Assembly: GCA_035359995.1 (NCBI GenBank)
Contig: DAORZT010000003.1
Coordinates: 24,959 to 88,958 of the forward strand
DNA: 64,000 bases
Source: JAKPCT01 sp029553165
GTDB lineage: Bacteria; Bacillota; UBA4882; UBA8346
Direction: 5' to 3'
Shown: piece by piece, positions 1 through 8,918 of the stretch
How positions within the stretch are numbered: position 1 is the first letter of the stretch
Layout of the letters: each line of letters starts with the position of its first letter
Notes under the pieces: model-generated
Told to the model about the DNA's origin: nothing
Database searches by the model: none
The model's input: only the letters and a program-made list of their open reading frames with translations
Translations under genes and position numbers: made by a program

Positions 1-20
1 GTTTGCCCGGCTTACACCTA

Positions 21-437
21 CTACTCTGCCCTGAAAAGCTGTTGGCGGTCAACCCCCCATAAAGGTTTAACAACGCCTTCGCTGGCTAAAATGTCGGTTA
101 CCATAATTATTTGCTTGTATGGTACATCACCATCAGGTTTGATAATAAACCGGGTCGTAGCATCATTAGCAAGTTCTTGTTGAACCTGTTGGCGCAATTC
201 TTCCAAGCTAACGGCTTCTTTACCGAAGAAAATCCGGGCATTCTTATCGATACTGATAACCACCATATTCTGTTCATTATTACCAATATGAACAGTCTTG
301 GGCAGTTGTACTTCCACCCCTGTCTGGGCTTGTTTAAAAGTAGCAAACATAAAGAAAAAGATCAACATAAAAAAGATTACATCGATCATCGGGGTTATTT
401 CAATCCGGGAACGTCTCCTTTTAACTTGCAGCTTCAT
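21..437 (-). CDS. exbD: ExbD/TolR-family biopolymer transport protein
   Basis: ExbD is the inner-membrane, peptidoglycan-binding partner of the ExbB proton channel that energises TonB-dependent outer-membrane transport or the Tol system. The protein has a basic N-terminus (KRRRSR), then the family hallmark ITPMIDVIFFMLIFFFMF, a single membrane segment containing the conserved Asp of the proton path, and a periplasmic domain of about 95 residues. About 138 residues is normal. I prefer the ATG at 437, which has GGGTGAG upstream; a GTG at 446 is in frame. It overlaps the end of exbB by 17 bases, so the two are co-translated. No TonB gene is visible; it could lie beyond the left edge. The presence of ExbBD supports an outer membrane. 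Confidence 0.9.
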   Translation of the reverse strand: MKLQVKRRRSRIEITPMIDVIFFMLIFFFMFATFKQAQTGVEVQLPKTVHIGNNEQNMVVISIDKNARIFFGKEAVSLEELRQQVQQELANDATTRFIIKPDGDVPYKQIIMVTDILASEGVVKPLWGVDRQQLFRAE

Positions 438-1050
438 TTTGCTCACCCGATACCGTTTGTAACAATTTAAGAATCTCTTGACCTTCAGCTGTTAACCGTT
501 GTGCTTGCTTATCAATAAACGAATAAGAAAAATTTACAAAGAACAAAGTCGGAATAGCAATCGCCAAGCCAAATGCAGTTGTATATAAAGCTTCAGCAAT
601 CCCCAAACTCAGCTGGGTAGCCTGAGCCCCGCCTACTATTGACAATGCCGTAAAAGCTTTAATAATACCGGTTACAGTCCCTAATAACCCAAGTAACGGG
701 CTGGCCGTAATGATTGTGTCTAAAACCCCTAACCCCCGTTCAAATTTTTTGATCTCGGCCATTCCACTCGATTCCATTACCTGTTCAACCAAATCACGAT
801 TGTGTTCCCACTGTTTCAAAGCAGTATCCACCATAATACCCAGTGAAGAATTCCATTTAGCCGAGACTGCTTTTGCTTCACTGACTTTTCCCTGATATAA
901 ATATAACTTAATAAGTCTAATCTCTTTTTCTTCCCATCTATTTAACCTGCAAAAAAAGAGAATCCGTTCAATAATTATTACTAAAGCCACAACTGAACAA
1001 ATTCCAAGCGGGATCATAACCACCCCGCCCTTAACAAAAAAATCCCACAT
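421..1050 (-). CDS. exbB: ExbB/TolQ/MotA-family proton channel protein
   Basis: Integral membrane proton channel that works with ExbD. Membrane segments are visible near the N-terminus (GVVMIPLGICSVVALVIII) and twice in the C-terminal half (ASPLLGLLGTVTGIIKAF and TTAFGLAIAIPTLFFVNF); the LLGTVTGI stretch is the MotA/TolQ/ExbB family signature. The ATG at 1050 follows a clear GGAGG at 1059-1063 with 8-base spacing, giving 209 residues; an upstream in-frame start at 1098 has no comparable ribosome binding site. It is first in the exbB-exbD pair and is transcribed away from the LPS operon starting at 1257. Whether it serves TonB or Tol cannot be decided here. Confidence 0.9.
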   Translation of the reverse strand: MWDFFVKGGVVMIPLGICSVVALVIIIERILFFCRLNRWEEKEIRLIKLYLYQGKVSEAKAVSAKWNSSLGIMVDTALKQWEHNRDLVEQVMESSGMAEIKKFERGLGVLDTIITASPLLGLLGTVTGIIKAFTALSIVGGAQATQLSLGIAEALYTTAFGLAIAIPTLFFVNFSYSFIDKQAQRLTAEGQEILKLLQTVSGEQNEAAS

Positions 1051-1180
1051 CTCCCTTGCCTCCAAAATGAAGATTAATTTCGAGCTTAATTTCGACAACC
1101 TAATCTTAAATTCCTTTTAAATCCACGAACTTTTAACGGACAATTATTTATCGACAAATTCATCAGTGATTAGAAAGGAA

Positions 1181-1210
1181 TTTACCATAAAATAACGAAT
1201 ATCATATAGT
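1181..1210 (+). promoter_or_regulatory. candidate sigma-A promoter of the LPS operon
   Basis: TTTACC at 1181-1186 and TATAGT at 1205-1210 are separated by 18 bases. The predicted start near 1217 gives a leader of about 40 bases before the GTG at 1257, with GAGGT at 1245-1249 as ribosome binding site. The -35 matches 4 of 6 consensus bases. Confidence 0.45.
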
Positions 1211-1256
1211 TTTATTTTAACAATCAACAATAGACTTAATTATCGAGGTATTTCCT

Positions 1257-1907
1257 GTGAATATTAAAGCCTTTATTTTTGATATGGATGGTGTAATTAC
1301 TGATACCGTTCCCTATCACTATGAGTCATGGAAGCGACTCAGTGAGGAAGAGAACATCCCGTTTACTAAAGAAGATAACGAACAGCTTTTAGGGCGTTCC
1401 CGGCTGGATTCATTAAGAATCTTTTTGAAGGGTAAGAAGATTACTCCCCATCGCGAAGCCGAAATGCTTGAGAAGAAAAATCAATACTTTCATGAATTAA
1501 TCAAAAATTTAAACGAACAGGATTTAATTCCCGGAATCAAAGATTTACTGTTGGCGATTCGTAAATTAGGATTGAAGTTAAGTGTTGCATCGTCTAGTAA
1601 GAATGCCAAATTTATAATCAGTAAACTGGGGATTGCGCATCTTTTTGACTGTATTATTGATGGTAATCTGGTAACCAAAGCCAAGCCTGAGCCGGAGCTG
1701 TTTTTAAAGACAGCTGACTGCATCGCAGTTAGCCCCTGCAACTGCATTGTAGTCGAAGATTCAGCGGCAGGTGTGGAAGCAGCATTGCGCGCCAATATGA
1801 AAGTTATCGGAATCGGACCTGAAGAGCGTGTTGGAAAAGCAACTTTTAGATATAATAATATCAAAGAAATCAATTTAACAGAGATTTTACATGCAAACCA
1901 AAACTAA
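1257..1907 (+). CDS. HAD-superfamily hydrolase, beta-phosphoglucomutase-like
   Basis: A haloacid dehalogenase-fold phosphatase or phosphomutase of subfamily IA. Motif I is FDMDGVITDT (nucleophile Asp near residue 9), motif II is SVASSSKNA with the conserved Ser, and motif III/IV is VEDSAAGVEAA. The cap sequence LGRSRLDSLRIFL resembles beta-phosphoglucomutases. The start is a GTG preceded by GAGGT. It is the first gene of the plus-strand LPS operon and is followed after 14 bases by the acyltransferase. Position suggests a sugar phosphate substrate. It is not GmhB-like: that heptose bisphosphate phosphatase belongs to another HAD subclass with cysteine zinc ligands, absent here. Confidence 0.8.
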   Translation: MNIKAFIFDMDGVITDTVPYHYESWKRLSEEENIPFTKEDNEQLLGRSRLDSLRIFLKGKKITPHREAEMLEKKNQYFHELIKNLNEQDLIPGIKDLLLAIRKLGLKLSVASSSKNAKFIISKLGIAHLFDCIIDGNLVTKAKPEPELFLKTADCIAVSPCNCIVVEDSAAGVEAALRANMKVIGIGPEERVGKATFRYNNIKEINLTEILHANQN

Positions 1908-1921
1908 ACTTGAGGAGTATT

Positions 1922-2827
1922 ATGAGTTCACGAAGCCAGAAACAAACCCAACGTTTTTACTTGAGTTTCTTTGAGTATATTTTATTTCAATTGTTCTTTT
2001 TAATAATTAAACTGGTTCCTTTAAATATTGGCTTATGGGTTGGTAAAAAACTTGGTTTATTCGCATACCTGATTTTAAAATCGCGAAGATTGTTAACAAT
2101 TGACAATATTAAACAAGCTAAATTGAACGGTCACCTCCGGACAGTTACTAACGAAACCAAACTTGCCCAACGAGTTTGGGAAAATCTTGGTATGATTGGC
2201 AGTGAATTTTTATATTACTATTCCCGTAATCCGAAGCTTTTATTAGACCGGGTAACCGTCAGCGGTGAGGAACATTTAACTAAAGCATTGGAAAAAAACC
2301 GGGGTATAATCTTAATCTCACCCCATTTTGGCAATTGGGAATTAGCCGGTATCTATCTTTCTTTATCCGGTTACACTCTCAATCCATTGTTTAAAATACA
2401 ATCAAACAATATTATTGATAAGATAATTCAGGAAAAAAGGCGGTCAATCGGCATGAAAATAATTCCGCGCAACAGTTTTCTGCGTCCAATCCTTTTAGCC
2501 TTAAAACGTAATGAAATTGTCCCGTTTATTATCGATCAGGCTGATCGTCACGGAATTCCGGTTAACTTCTTTAGCCGGCCTGCTTCTTTTCCGCGTGGCG
2601 CGGCTGAATTTGCGCTTAAAACCAAGGCGCCGGTGATTTATTCCTATATTGAAAGAACATCAAAATTCAATCATCAGATCGTCTTTTCTGAAGAAATCGT
2701 CCTCCCGGACACTGGTAATTACGATGACGACCTGAAAACTACTGTCGCAATGTTCGCAAAAAAAATGCAAGAAACCATTGAGCAACATCCTGACCAATGG
2801 TTGTGGATGCACCGGTTATGGCGTTAA
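1922..2827 (+). CDS. Lysophospholipid/lipid A-type acyltransferase (LpxL/HtrB family)
   Basis: Membrane-bound acyltransferase expected to add a secondary acyl chain to lipid A or its Kdo-bearing precursor at the inner membrane. A hydrophobic N-terminal anchor (FFEYILFQLFFLIIKLVPL) precedes the catalytic H-X4-E motif in SPHFGNWELAG, followed by a conserved IPRNSF and Arg-rich region and FIIDQADR. The family usually runs about 290-310 residues; this has 301. The ATG at 1922 has GAGGA at 1912-1916; the upstream TTG at 1910 is inside that ribosome binding site. It lies between the HAD gene and heptosyltransferase genes, so LPS assembly is the natural role. LpxL versus LpxM-type position specificity cannot be told. 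Confidence 0.87.
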   Translation: MSSRSQKQTQRFYLSFFEYILFQLFFLIIKLVPLNIGLWVGKKLGLFAYLILKSRRLLTIDNIKQAKLNGHLRTVTNETKLAQRVWENLGMIGSEFLYYYSRNPKLLLDRVTVSGEEHLTKALEKNRGIILISPHFGNWELAGIYLSLSGYTLNPLFKIQSNNIIDKIIQEKRRSIGMKIIPRNSFLRPILLALKRNEIVPFIIDQADRHGIPVNFFSRPASFPRGAAEFALKTKAPVIYSYIERTSKFNHQIVFSEEIVLPDTGNYDDDLKTTVAMFAKKMQETIEQHPDQWLWMHRLWR

Positions 2828-2871
2828 ATTTAACCAAATTAATAATCTGACCTTTTTTGAGGTGGCAACTG

Positions 2872-3861
2872 ATGACAATAAAAAATGTTTTAGCAATTCG
2901 CCAAAGCGGTATTGGTGATATTTTATTCACGCTGCCCGCAATCAATGTGATTAAATCAAATTATCCGGACTGTAAGATAACGTATTTGACTAAAAAGCGT
3001 TTTGCAGTAATTCTGAAAGGGTTTAGCGCAGTTGATGAAGTAATTGCAATTGACAGTGATATTTTCCACAGTAAAAATATTGGATTAGCAATCAAATATT
3101 CGAAAGAATTGCTATCAAGATTGAAAGCAGGAGAATTTGACCTAGTAGTTGACTTCCATGGTCAAACTAAAACCGCTCTCTTTGCCTGGTTAACCGGGAC
3201 GAAGGAACGATGGGGAATTATTAAATCAAACTGCAGTAAACCCTTTTACAGACATAAGCTGGAGGTTAGCCGCGATCTTCACCGAATCGATCTAAATTTG
3301 AAATTGTTAAGTTTGGCCGGATTGAATTGTCAGAATATTACTAATTCCTTTATTCTTCCTGATGAAGAGTTACAACGGGGTTTAAAACTTTTTAACCAGT
3401 GGGGGCTGTCAACTGAAAAACCAACCATCTTCATTCAGCCTTTTACTAATTATGAATATAAAAACTGGCCGTTGGAGAAGTTCTTTGAACTGGCAAAGTA
3501 TTGGGACAACCAAGGAATCCAAATATTATTTGGTGGTGGACCCGGAGATCAAGCCAAATTAGAACAGATTGCCGATCACTTCCCCGTTGCCGCAGGACAA
3601 GCCGGCCTGCTGACTACCGGCGCACTGATGCAACTGTCAACCTTAATTATCGGTGGCGACACCGGAATGCTTCATTTAGCGGTTGCATTAGGCAAAAGGG
3701 TGATCATGTTAATGAATACGATCAATCAAACTATGTTTTACCCCTATGGTCATCCGGAATGGGTGATTACTCCGGAAAACACAGGCAGTCTGGCTGATGT
3801 CGATTTATCAAAAGTCATTGAAGCAATAGATGGTTTCTTAAGGGAGAATTGCCATGATTGA
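2872..3861 (+). CDS. Glycosyltransferase family 9 protein (heptosyltransferase-like)
   Basis: GT9 enzymes transfer heptose from ADP-heptose to the LPS inner core in the cytoplasm. The N-terminus IRQSGIGDILFTLPAINVIK is the typical Rossmann start of this family, and the C-terminal donor site is represented by GALMQLSTLIIGGDTGMLHLAVALGKRVI with its conserved GDTGMLH. The ATG at 2872 follows GAGGTGG at 2859-2865, giving 329 residues. It overlaps the next gene by 8 bases, indicating coupled translation with the ADP-heptose synthesis gene. It is more divergent from WaaF than the second GT9 at 6658, so it may be the WaaC-type or a later core transferase. Confidence 0.85.
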   Translation: MTIKNVLAIRQSGIGDILFTLPAINVIKSNYPDCKITYLTKKRFAVILKGFSAVDEVIAIDSDIFHSKNIGLAIKYSKELLSRLKAGEFDLVVDFHGQTKTALFAWLTGTKERWGIIKSNCSKPFYRHKLEVSRDLHRIDLNLKLLSLAGLNCQNITNSFILPDEELQRGLKLFNQWGLSTEKPTIFIQPFTNYEYKNWPLEKFFELAKYWDNQGIQILFGGGPGDQAKLEQIADHFPVAAGQAGLLTTGALMQLSTLIIGGDTGMLHLAVALGKRVIMLMNTINQTMFYPYGHPEWVITPENTGSLADVDLSKVIEAIDGFLRENCHD

Positions 3862-4336
3862 TGAACAGATTATTACTCCGGGCCAACTTCACATTTTTGC
3901 ACAACAGTGGCACCGGCAAAACTTAAAAATTGTCCTGACTAATGGTTGTTTTGATATCTTCCATGCCGGACATCTGAAGACATTCATTGAAGCTAAAAAG
4001 TATGGTGATATTTTAATTGTTGGTATTAACAGTGATGAATCAGTCCGGGTATTGAAAGGAGAAACCCGTCCGATCATCTCTGAACATGACCGAAGTTTAA
4101 TGATCGCCGCTTTAAAACCCGTTGACTATGTTACAATCTTTAATGAAGCAAACGCTTGTAACTTGATTGAAATCATTAAACCGCATATTTACGTCAAGGG
4201 CGGGGATTATAAGCTTGACAGTTTACCAGAGAAAGACAGCTTGCTCCGGCAGAAAGTTGATGTAAAATTCATCCCTCTAGTTGCAGGAATTTCAACTTCA
4301 ATAATCATTGAAAAAATAAAAAATGCAAATATCTAA
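3854..4336 (+). CDS. rfaE2: D-glycero-beta-D-manno-heptose 1-phosphate adenylyltransferase
   Basis: Cytidylyltransferase-fold enzyme that activates heptose 1-phosphate with ATP to ADP-heptose; it corresponds to the C-terminal half of E. coli HldE. The signature TNGCFDIFHAGH (nucleotide-binding HXGH) is near residues 29-40, followed by NSDESVRVLKG and RPI, then ISTSIIIEKI at the end, which is the usual adenylate-binding ISTT-like region. At 160 residues it is a free-standing domain. It overlaps the preceding GT9 gene by 8 bases and is followed 20 bases later by the kinase half, so the bifunctional enzyme is split with the domain order reversed relative to E. coli. Confidence 0.93.
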   Translation: MIDEQIITPGQLHIFAQQWHRQNLKIVLTNGCFDIFHAGHLKTFIEAKKYGDILIVGINSDESVRVLKGETRPIISEHDRSLMIAALKPVDYVTIFNEANACNLIEIIKPHIYVKGGDYKLDSLPEKDSLLRQKVDVKFIPLVAGISTSIIIEKIKNANI

Positions 4337-4356
4337 GGTAAATAGGTGATTGATTA

Positions 4357-5328
4357 ATGCTCAACTTTTTAGAAAAATTCAAGCAACAAAATGTTCTGGT
4401 ATTTGGCGATATTATTGCTGACACTTATGAATTTGGAATGATTAAAAGAATGTCCCGCGAAGCTCCAATTCCAATCGTTGAGTTTCAATCAGAAAAAACC
4501 GTTCCCGGAGGAGCCGGTAACGTCTTATATAACTTAAAATCGTTATCCGCCAACCCGATACCGGTAAGTGTCATTGGAACCGACAGCAACGGTCAAAATC
4601 TGCTTGATTGCTTTAAAATTAAAGCAATTGAAACTGATGGTATTATTACTACTGAAACTGTTCATACGACTACGAAAAGAAGGATTCTCGCCCAGGGTGA
4701 ACATACCGTAAGGCAACAGATTTTACGTTTGGACCGCTTACCGGATAAAGCGCTTGATGATAACGTTCTTTCACAATTATGGGATATTTATATTCAAAAA
4801 ATCGAATCCGTCCAGGCGATCATTATTTCTGACTATCATTTACCTGCTTTCCCCGAAAACTTCCTAATTAAAGTGGCTAATTATGCTGTCCAAAAAGGAA
4901 AATTGGTTGTGGTGGATTCACGACATCGATTATTAAAATTTAAAAACGTTTCCCTGGTGACTCCCAATCTGGCTGAAACCGAGGAAGCTCTGGGAAAAGA
5001 GCTCAAAAACGAGGATGATCTGAAGAACGCAGCCATCTCAATCCAAAACCAGATCAACTCCCGTTTGGTCTTGATCACTCTGGGTGATCAAGGCATGGCT
5101 CTTTTAGACTGGAATCAAAACTTTGAAATCATCCCGGTCTTTAGTAAACAAGAGGTTTTTGATGTTAGCGGGGCCGGAGATACCGTCGTTGCCGCAATCA
5201 CGTTAGGCATTATTTCCGGAATGCAACCGATCGAAGCAGCAAAATTCTCCAATATTGCTGCCGGGATCGTCGTTAGAAAACTGGGAACCGCCACTGTCAG
5301 TTTGGAAGAGATCAAACCTTTAATCTAA
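4357..5328 (+). CDS. rfaE1: D-glycero-beta-D-manno-heptose-7-phosphate kinase
   Basis: PfkB/ribokinase-family kinase making D-glycero-beta-D-manno-heptose 1,7-bisphosphate, equal to the N-terminal half of HldE. It begins VLVFGDIIADTYEFG, has the substrate motif SREAPIPIVEF and the glycine-rich PGGAGNVLYNL, and carries the C-terminal PfkB signature FDVSGAGDTVVAAI with the catalytic Asp. The 323-residue length fits the isolated kinase domain. It directly follows the adenylyltransferase gene. The isomerase gmhA, phosphatase gmhB and epimerase hldD are not in this window and must be elsewhere if the pathway is complete. Confidence 0.93.
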   Translation: MLNFLEKFKQQNVLVFGDIIADTYEFGMIKRMSREAPIPIVEFQSEKTVPGGAGNVLYNLKSLSANPIPVSVIGTDSNGQNLLDCFKIKAIETDGIITTETVHTTTKRRILAQGEHTVRQQILRLDRLPDKALDDNVLSQLWDIYIQKIESVQAIIISDYHLPAFPENFLIKVANYAVQKGKLVVVDSRHRLLKFKNVSLVTPNLAETEEALGKELKNEDDLKNAAISIQNQINSRLVLITLGDQGMALLDWNQNFEIIPVFSKQEVFDVSGAGDTVVAAITLGIISGMQPIEAAKFSNIAAGIVVRKLGTATVSLEEIKPLI

Positions 5329-5349
5329 AAACTTAGGGAAGGAATTATT

Positions 5350-6594
5350 ATGCTTTTATTAAATAATCAATCAAATATCAAATCGAAAATAATTTATTTT
5401 TTGTTAATTCTATTTGCAATCACCTTAGTTATCAAAGATAACATTGCCGACGGAATTGCCTTTTTAATTCTGATAAATTGGTTATGGCTTTATTATACTT
5501 CCGAAAAAAGAGCTACAATACCTAATTATTTTGATAAATCGATTCATTTGTTTTTTATAGTATTCATAATAGCATTGATTGCTACTTTCAATTCTTATGT
5601 TTCATTAAAACTACAATTGAGTGCTGTCAAAGCATTACTTGGTTTTTTTGCACCCTTTTTGATCTATTTCATGATTAAGTCGATCGATTTATCTCAGCAA
5701 CAAACAAAGTATATCATTCTTGGTTATGGACTAACGGTTATCGGTCTAATTTTATCCAAAATATTTACCTCTTTTGCTACGCCATTTAGTATCAGTAACC
5801 GATTTCACATCCTTAACATGCATCCTAATGATTCAGCAGCAATTATTTCGATAGTCTGTATCATATTTTTAATTTTTTCATTGAAAGAAGCCAAAAAACC
5901 TTTAATCGCACTTTACATAGCTGCATTAGTCCTATCGCTTTATGCTTTAATCATCACATACTCCCGTAGTTGCTGGATTGGAATCATTGCTGCTTTTGCT
6001 TGGACTTATTTAAGTAAAATTAAATTTATTAAGAAAGAAGTTCTATTAAAAAAAGTCTTACCGTTAACAATAATAATCATTGTCATAACATTTGTAAGTG
6101 TCCCTAATCTATTAGAGCGTTTTTACAGCATGTTTGACTTAAGATATAGTAGTAATGAGTCCAGAATCGTGATCTGGAAAACCTGTTTATCAATCTTTAA
6201 TAAACTTCCTTGGTTATCAGTAGGTCAAAATAAATTTTTTGGGATTGGAATTAAAAATTTTAGTATTGTCTTTGAGCAATTTATCCCAAACCATTATGAA
6301 TTTGTACCTCACGCTCACAATAATTTTCTGCATATCTTAATTGAACATGGAATCTTAGGTCTAATTGCATTTACAATCTTATTTATTTCGATGTTTATCA
6401 AAGCTTTTGAATTTAATAAAAGATTTAAAGACTCAACTTTACCACCAATTTTAATCAATTGCCTACTCTTTCTTTTCTTCAGCGGATTTACCGATTTTTT
6501 CTTTAAGGACAAGAGCATCCTCTACTTTATCATGCTTTTATTTGGATTTTTAACAAGACAAAATAATGAACTTCAAATTCAAAAGAAAGATTGA
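5350..6594 (+). CDS. O-antigen ligase/polymerase family membrane protein
   Basis: A 414-residue polytopic membrane protein with about ten hydrophobic segments. A Wzy_C-type region (TYSRSCWIGIIAAF) and a periplasmic loop holding NESRIVIWKTCL and HAHNNFLHILIEHG are typical of WaaL-type O-antigen ligases, which join O-chains to the lipid A core, and of Wzy polymerases. The HNNFLH-type motif carries the conserved His of these families. Its place among heptosyltransferase genes favours a ligase; the minus-strand cluster at 54.3-55.7 kb has its own polymerase. The gene is noticeably richer in A+T than its neighbours, which is common for such membrane proteins and O-antigen genes. Confidence 0.8.
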   Translation: MLLLNNQSNIKSKIIYFLLILFAITLVIKDNIADGIAFLILINWLWLYYTSEKRATIPNYFDKSIHLFFIVFIIALIATFNSYVSLKLQLSAVKALLGFFAPFLIYFMIKSIDLSQQQTKYIILGYGLTVIGLILSKIFTSFATPFSISNRFHILNMHPNDSAAIISIVCIIFLIFSLKEAKKPLIALYIAALVLSLYALIITYSRSCWIGIIAAFAWTYLSKIKFIKKEVLLKKVLPLTIIIIVITFVSVPNLLERFYSMFDLRYSSNESRIVIWKTCLSIFNKLPWLSVGQNKFFGIGIKNFSIVFEQFIPNHYEFVPHAHNNFLHILIEHGILGLIAFTILFISMFIKAFEFNKRFKDSTLPPILINCLLFLFFSGFTDFFFKDKSILYFIMLLFGFLTRQNNELQIQKKD

Positions 6595-6657
6595 TGTTTC
6601 CAATAAATCTGAATAATATCTTTGATTGAAATATTAATAACATTGGAGCCCAACACA

Positions 6658-7692
6658 ATGAAAATATTGTTAATTAATCTAATGTATATTGGCGACTTAC
6701 TGTTTTCGACTCCGTTGATACATTCTTTAAAGAGTGTTAATCCTGATAATACTATTGATATCATTATTGATGAAAAGTATCTTGAGATCGTTAAATTCAA
6801 TCCATACCTTAATTCAGTAATCCCGATCAATCGTTCCAGTTTTTCGAACAATCCAAAACGTAATTTGCAGTTCATTGCCAAAATCAGAAAAGAACGATAC
6901 GATTTAGCCTTGAATTTACATTATAATGAACGGACTACAATGTTTACGGCATTCAGTGGTGCTAAAATCCGGACCGGTTTCGCCAAATCAGGACCATACA
7001 GCCTCTTCTATAACAAACGAATTAAAGTTAATCCAAATCAACATAAAGCTGATGAATATTTAGAAATACTCAACCATTTAGGATTTGAACCAATACCAAA
7101 CATCGGATTGGAAATGTTTGTTGACGAACGTTCGCAAGCAGAAGCCGACCTGATGTGGACTAGTGCCGGTCTTCAATCCAAAAACGGTATAATCGGTATC
7201 AATGCAGGTGGCAATTGGCAAACCAAACGCTGGCCGGAAGCAAATTTTGCACAACTGGTCACGCAATTGGACAAAGAAGGCTTGACTCCGGTCTTCTTTG
7301 GGGGACCAATGGATAAACCATACGTTACGAATATTTTACAGCAAACTTCTGTACAACCGGTTGTCTTTACAGGTAAAATAAGTTTACTGCATTTAGCAGC
7401 AATGATTAAAAAATGCGACGTCTTTATAAGTGGTGACAGTGGTCCAATGCATATTGCCGCATCACAACAAACGCCAATAGTCGCCATTTATGGACCGACC
7501 GATCCCCAATTTTTTGGTCCTTATAAAGTTAAACATCAAATCGTTAAAAATGAATTACCTTGTTCAGGTTGTAATCGAAAAACCTGCGTCAGACACGCTT
7601 GTATGAAATCGATCATTCCGGAACAGGTTTTAAAAGCAACAATTCAACTTCTACAGTCAAATCATGATGAATTGATAAAAAAACTAGGCTAA
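6658..7692 (+). CDS. waaF: Glycosyltransferase family 9, heptosyltransferase II-like
   Basis: Predicted ADP-heptose:LPS heptosyltransferase. It begins KILLINLMYIGDLLFSTPLI, has the mid-protein NAGGNWQTKRWPEANFAQL, the donor-binding region CDVFISGDSGPMHIAASQ, the AIYGPTDP motif, and a cysteine-rich tail (LPCSGC, KTCVRHACM) often seen in WaaF-type proteins. The ATG at 6658 follows GGAG at 6645-6648; an upstream in-frame start at 6622 lacks a ribosome binding site. Length is 344 residues. It comes after the O-antigen ligase gene. The acceptor sugar cannot be deduced, so the symbol rests on family resemblance. Confidence 0.82.
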   Translation: MKILLINLMYIGDLLFSTPLIHSLKSVNPDNTIDIIIDEKYLEIVKFNPYLNSVIPINRSSFSNNPKRNLQFIAKIRKERYDLALNLHYNERTTMFTAFSGAKIRTGFAKSGPYSLFYNKRIKVNPNQHKADEYLEILNHLGFEPIPNIGLEMFVDERSQAEADLMWTSAGLQSKNGIIGINAGGNWQTKRWPEANFAQLVTQLDKEGLTPVFFGGPMDKPYVTNILQQTSVQPVVFTGKISLLHLAAMIKKCDVFISGDSGPMHIAASQQTPIVAIYGPTDPQFFGPYKVKHQIVKNELPCSGCNRKTCVRHACMKSIIPEQVLKATIQLLQSNHDELIKKLG

Positions 7693-7705
7693 GATTAGCA
7701 GATTT

Positions 7706-7734
7706 TTGAAACATTTTAGTTAATTCGATATAAT
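7706..7734 (+). promoter_or_regulatory. sigma-A promoter inside the LPS cluster
   Basis: TTGAAA at 7706-7711 and a perfect TATAAT at 7729-7734 are separated by 17 bases. Transcription would begin near 7741, about 18 bases before the ATG at 7759. It lies in the 66-base gap after the heptosyltransferase gene, so the last two glycosyltransferases can be expressed independently of the upstream operon. Confidence 0.75.
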
Positions 7735-7758
7735 ACCAAGAAATGATTGGAGTTTGCG

Positions 7759-8871
7759 ATGGACTCGAACAAAATTATCCACTTTGTCTGGGGTGGCAAT
7801 ACTGGTTCCACCAAGTTAGTTTTAGATCTGGTAGCTACTCAGAATCAAAATGGTAATTTCAATGTTTTATTGGTTTTAAGAGGCAACCCGGCAAATAATC
7901 AGCCTCTCGTAGATGAATTAAAATCAAGAGGAATTCGATTTCAATTCGTTCCCAAAAAACCAAAGTATTCAATGATCTTTAAATTGATTAAAATCATTAA
8001 AGAATTTAAGCCTGAGATCGTCGTTGCCCATGGTTATCGGGAACATATTTATGGAAGAATCGCTGCAATTATCGCTAAAACTCCTTTAATCTTCCAAGTT
8101 GAACACAATACTGATAAATATACTTTCAAACTCTACTTAATGTCGCGACTTTTAACTCGATTTACCGACAAAATAATCTGTGTTTCAACTGCAGTAAAAG
8201 AACATTTAATAAAAGAAGGTTTTGACAGCAATAAATTGGTGGTAATCCATAATGGTATTGATCTGAAAAAATATTTACCAGACAATGATAATAACTACTC
8301 CCAAAGAAAACGGGAAATTATCATGGTCGCCCGGTTTGCTCCACAAAAGGACCATTATGCGCTGATTCAGGCCGCCAAAATTCTGAAAGAACAAAATCAA
8401 CCAATCGCAATTAATTTTGTCGGAGATGGTGAAACTAAAGAAAGGTATCAGACTCTATGTAAGGAATTACAGCTGGAAGATTATGTCCGCTTTTGGGGTC
8501 AACGGACTGATGTACCTAACCTTTTGGCTCAACATCAAATTTTTGCGTTAATCACCCATTACGAGGGATTTGGTCTGGTGGTAGCCGAAGCAATGGCCGC
8601 CGGATGCCTGGTAATTGCCAGTAATGTTCCTGCCATCGCTGAACTAATCAAGGATCGCGAAACAGGTTTCCTGGTTCAACCCTCTGATGCGAATGGATTG
8701 GCCAACATTATTGCGGAAATCATTAATAATCAGGATTTAGCCCAAAAAATTGCACTCCAGGGGCAAAAATTTGCGTTAGCTAATTTTGGACTTCCAACGA
8801 TGGTTGAAAAATATGAAAAACTCTTCATCGAAGAATATAATGCCAAAATTAATACTGCTAATAAACTTTAG
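7759..8871 (+). CDS. Glycosyltransferase family 4 protein
   Basis: GT-B fold retaining glycosyltransferase of 370 residues. The N-terminal domain contains the acceptor-side motif GGNTGSTKLVLDL, and the C-terminal GT4 domain has VARFAPQKDH, the GDGETKERYQ loop and the donor-binding EX7E-like stretch HYEGFGLVVAEAMAAGCLVI. The ATG at 7759 follows TTGGAG at 7747-7752. It has its own strong promoter just upstream and is followed by a family 2 glycosyltransferase, so both probably extend the LPS core or O-chain. The sugar transferred is unknown. Confidence 0.88.
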   Translation: MDSNKIIHFVWGGNTGSTKLVLDLVATQNQNGNFNVLLVLRGNPANNQPLVDELKSRGIRFQFVPKKPKYSMIFKLIKIIKEFKPEIVVAHGYREHIYGRIAAIIAKTPLIFQVEHNTDKYTFKLYLMSRLLTRFTDKIICVSTAVKEHLIKEGFDSNKLVVIHNGIDLKKYLPDNDNNYSQRKREIIMVARFAPQKDHYALIQAAKILKEQNQPIAINFVGDGETKERYQTLCKELQLEDYVRFWGQRTDVPNLLAQHQIFALITHYEGFGLVVAEAMAAGCLVIASNVPAIAELIKDRETGFLVQPSDANGLANIIAEIINNQDLAQKIALQGQKFALANFGLPTMVEKYEKLFIEEYNAKINTANKL

Positions 8872-8918
8872 CATTCACCAACCACACTAAGAAATATGAT
8901 CTTTTTTGAGGAGAATTA

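Noticed and set aside
1257..1907. HAD gene as GmhB, the missing heptose bisphosphate phosphatase
   Set aside because: The motifs match subfamily IA beta-phosphoglucomutase-like enzymes; GmhB has a different motif set with zinc-binding cysteines that are absent here.
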